A DNA stretch of 14,555 nucleotides. Source: Coleofasciculus sp. S288 (GTDB lineage: Bacteria; Cyanobacteriota; Cyanobacteriia; Cyanobacteriales; Coleofasciculaceae). This document shows, piece by piece, positions 13,369 through 14,555 of this stretch. Location of the stretch: the NCBI GenBank assembly GCA_020216575.1, contig JAIUYC010000006.1:1-14555 (forward strand), written 5' to 3'. Under the pieces are notes generated by a model. That model searched no databases and had not been told where the DNA came from. It was given only the letters and a program-made list of their open reading frames with translations. Made by a program: the position numbers and the translations under genes. Within the stretch, counting starts at the first letter, position 1; each line of letters starts with the position of its first letter.

Positions 13369-13539
13369 ACGCTCCCTAACTTTTATCCAGCCTTAATCAA
13401 AGAGCCATATCGAGTCTTTCATCGAGGAATTAACTGGCTCATGAATGCAGGCTATCACTTGGCTTTGCCCTCACTTGATTTGGAGAAATTCAAAGCCTTT
13501 GTACAGTTAGATCTAAACCCTTATATCAAGGGTTCATAG
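13369..13539 (+). pseudogene. Possible C-terminal remnant of an unidentified gene
   Basis: The plus frame is open from 13369 to the TAG at 13537-13539. It reads like protein (YPALIKEPYRVFHRGINWL, then NAGYHLALPSLDL and LNPYIKGS), with mixed hydrophobic and aromatic residues rather than the biased composition of a shadow frame. A stop at 13366-13368 closes it upstream, and the only ATG (13441) leaves 32 codons with no ribosome site. It lies in the gap between two minus-strand genes. I cannot name the family; it may simply be a chance open frame. Confidence 0.25.
13516..13534 (-). terminator. Hairpin downstream of the PepSY-TM-like gene
   Basis: AACCCTT (13516-13522) pairs exactly with AAGGGTT (13528-13534), loop ATATC. 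It lies about 60 bp past the minus-strand stop at 13594 and before the start at 13358. No T-run follows, so it is more likely a partial attenuator than a full stop. A smaller GGTCA/TGACC hairpin (13541-13556) lies next to it. Confidence 0.35.
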
Positions 13540-13593
13540 TGGTCAAGGAATTGACCCAATCAAACCAACAAATGGGTTATAGCGTTGCAGAAC

Positions 13594-13899
13594 TTAAGGA
13601 CTTTCTGGTTCTTCTAGTTGTTGTTGTACTGGTTGTACTCGAGGTTTGCGCAACAGGCTTGTCATGTTCAATCCTGTAATCAATAAACCCACTAAGCCCA
13701 ATCCATTCAGAATTGGATAGATCGCGTCAAGACCCAATATTCTGCCTGAATGAATTTTCAGCATAATTTCAGCAACTTGACCTTGAAGCAGCCAATTCCC
13801 AAAAATTGGATAAGCCATACCTGTCAGCACGGTAAGTGCTAGAGGTAATAACATTATCAGGGCAATCTTCCGATGATATCGCCGAAAAGTCCGGTTCAA
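13594..13899 (-). CDS. Small two-helix PepSY-TM-like membrane protein
   Basis: The product is 101 aa with two membrane helices, about 12-30 (IALIMLLPLALTVLTGMAY) and about 63-80 (ILNGLGLVGLLITGLNM), and a Gln/Glu/Pro-rich cytoplasmic tail. The RRYHRK start, the LTVLTGMAYP segment and an IHSG motif (H50) match PepSY-associated membrane proteins. H9 and H50 could ligate heme, but in such a short protein this is uncertain. The start is TTG at 13899, with a strong AGGAGG (13905-13910) 5 nt upstream; no ATG fits. It is first in the minus-strand group with the anchored/cytochrome protein and the Rieske protein, so it may be the membrane part of a redox or metal-related complex. Which metal or electron route is involved cannot be told. 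Confidence 0.75.
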   Translation of the reverse strand: MNRTFRRYHRKIALIMLLPLALTVLTGMAYPIFGNWLLQGQVAEIMLKIHSGRILGLDAIYPILNGLGLVGLLITGLNMTSLLRKPRVQPVQQQLEEPESP

Positions 13900-14219
13900 A
13901 TGAGCCTCCTCTGCTGCGTAAGCAACTAAATTGTATTGAGCTCTAAAAGCAAAGCAGAATCGAACACTGAAATTTTTGTTTCATGGTATAGCTCCAACCG
14001 TCGAAACGGACTTACCTTTAATCGTTCCTTTACAATTGCTCTAATGGGACTAAACCTTGATGATGCTCAAAAGTGCTTTCCTTTTCAGGAAAGTGAATTA
14101 AAAGCATAGCTATTGCTAAGCCAAGTTATAATAACGCCTTCTGAGCTAATTCACTTGATAATAGAATAATTTTTTTTCTTTGGCAAACAAAAAAAAATTC
14201 AGTTGAGCTAGTTCGTGTT
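13900..14219. other. Gene-free upstream region with hairpins
   Basis: No gene is seen. It should hold the promoter of the minus-strand redox group. Visible structures are CTTTCC-TTTTCA-GGAAAG (14076-14093, an exact 6-bp stem) and the AT-rich near-palindrome at 14168-14199. GAGCTAATTCACTT and GAGCTAGTTC lie on either side of the palindrome. Confidence 0.5.
14168..14199. repeat. 32-bp AT-rich near-palindrome
   Basis: AATTTTTTTT (14168-14177) pairs with AAAAAAAATT (14190-14199), then a C-C mismatch, then TTTG/CAAA (14179-14182/14184-14187) around a single base. It is symmetric over almost its whole length. Its T-run in either direction would make it a bidirectional terminator-like site, though the stem has few G-C pairs. 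Confidence 0.45.
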
Positions 14220-14399
14220 ATGGTATCAGAGCTAACTAAACATCCAATTCACGGACAGAATGGTATTCAAAATTACATCGATTTAGATGAAGGGTCGCGT
14301 TGGTTATCATACAAATCCCTGGGGAGAGCAAGATGCGGGGGGTGTGGCGTAGTTTTATCAGTTGATATCCTACAGGATGACAGATTCATCGTTGTATAA
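14220..14399 (+). CDS. Doubtful 59-aa hypothetical protein
   Basis: ATG 14220 opens a 59-codon frame ending in TAA at 14397-14399. It contains CGGCG (39-43), a short Cys pair spaced as in metal-binding knuckles but with no second pair, and a charged N-terminal half. No Shine-Dalgarno is present and no family is recognised. It may be a small gene or a remnant; codon use offers no clear support. After it, 14400-14555 is AT-rich with nothing recognisable. Confidence 0.25.
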   Translation: MVSELTKHPIHGQNGIQNYIDLDEGSRWLSYKSLGRARCGGCGVVLSVDILQDDRFIVV

Positions 14400-14555
14400 T
14401 TGTTGACTGTTAGAGCAAAGTCAGTATTTTTTAGTTTTCATTATTGTTGCATTTGTATACGAGAAGTCGCTATTTTTACTTATGTCGCAGTGGGATAGGT
14501 GATGTTTGATCAACTGGTATAACAATAAGTCGGTAAATAACTTGATGACGATAAA

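Overview
The window looks like chromosomal DNA of a filamentous-type cyanobacterium. The evidence is five complete HIP1 octamers (GCGATCGC at 365, 1748, 4356, 4929 and 9325), moderate GC content, long repeat-rich intergenic DNA, and two architectures typical of cyanobacteria: an NB-ARC/WD40 STAND protein with an N-terminal helix-turn-helix-like segment, and a split Alg14/Alg13-like glycosyltransferase pair. The genus cannot be fixed from the sequence alone.

Left part (1-7430), exopolysaccharide locus. A Wzz/GumC-type chain-length/export protein runs off the left edge on the minus strand (1-1614). It is separated by a 1.56-kb gene-free, repeat-rich region from a plus-strand set: a stand-alone STAS protein (3173), a STAS domain fused to a priming sugar-phosphate transferase (3514), a membrane GT2 glycosyltransferase (4641), a PssD/Alg14-like protein (5949), a PssE/Alg13-like protein (6420) and a divergent STAS protein (6958). 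A workable reading is that the fusion enzyme loads the first sugar phosphate onto undecaprenyl phosphate, the GT2 and PssD/PssE pair extend the repeat unit, and the Wzz/GumC protein controls length and export. Three STAS domains suggest control by an anti-sigma-antagonist type phospho-switch. No partner kinase or PP2C phosphatase is in the window.

Middle (7431-11683). A small protein built from two tandem ribbon-helix-helix units (7609) is followed by 850 bp of non-coding DNA. This holds two strong hairpins, a MITE-like element with long inverted ends (8130-8402) whose left arm carries a 58-bp insertion, a homopurine 9-mer repeat tract, a terminator-like hairpin and leader hairpins. A 911-aa STAND NTPase with one seven-blade WD40 propeller follows (8825-11560). 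A perfect 11-bp hairpin separates it from the convergent genes on the right.

Right part (11684-13899), a minus-strand redox group. In transcription order it is a small PepSY-TM-like membrane protein (13899), a membrane-anchored periplasmic protein (13358), a CxxCH cytochrome c segment overlapping it in another frame (12634), and a Tat/lipoprotein Rieske 2Fe-2S protein (12163). The anchored protein and cytochrome segment are probably one gene broken by a one-base frameshift. The last 650 bp hold an AT-rich near-palindrome and, at best, one weak 59-codon ORF.

The main points for follow-up are the STAS-priming transferase fusion with its neighbouring paralog, the candidate branched RNA at 2758-2889, the single-chain double RHH protein, the nested MITE-like element, and the cytochrome frameshift.
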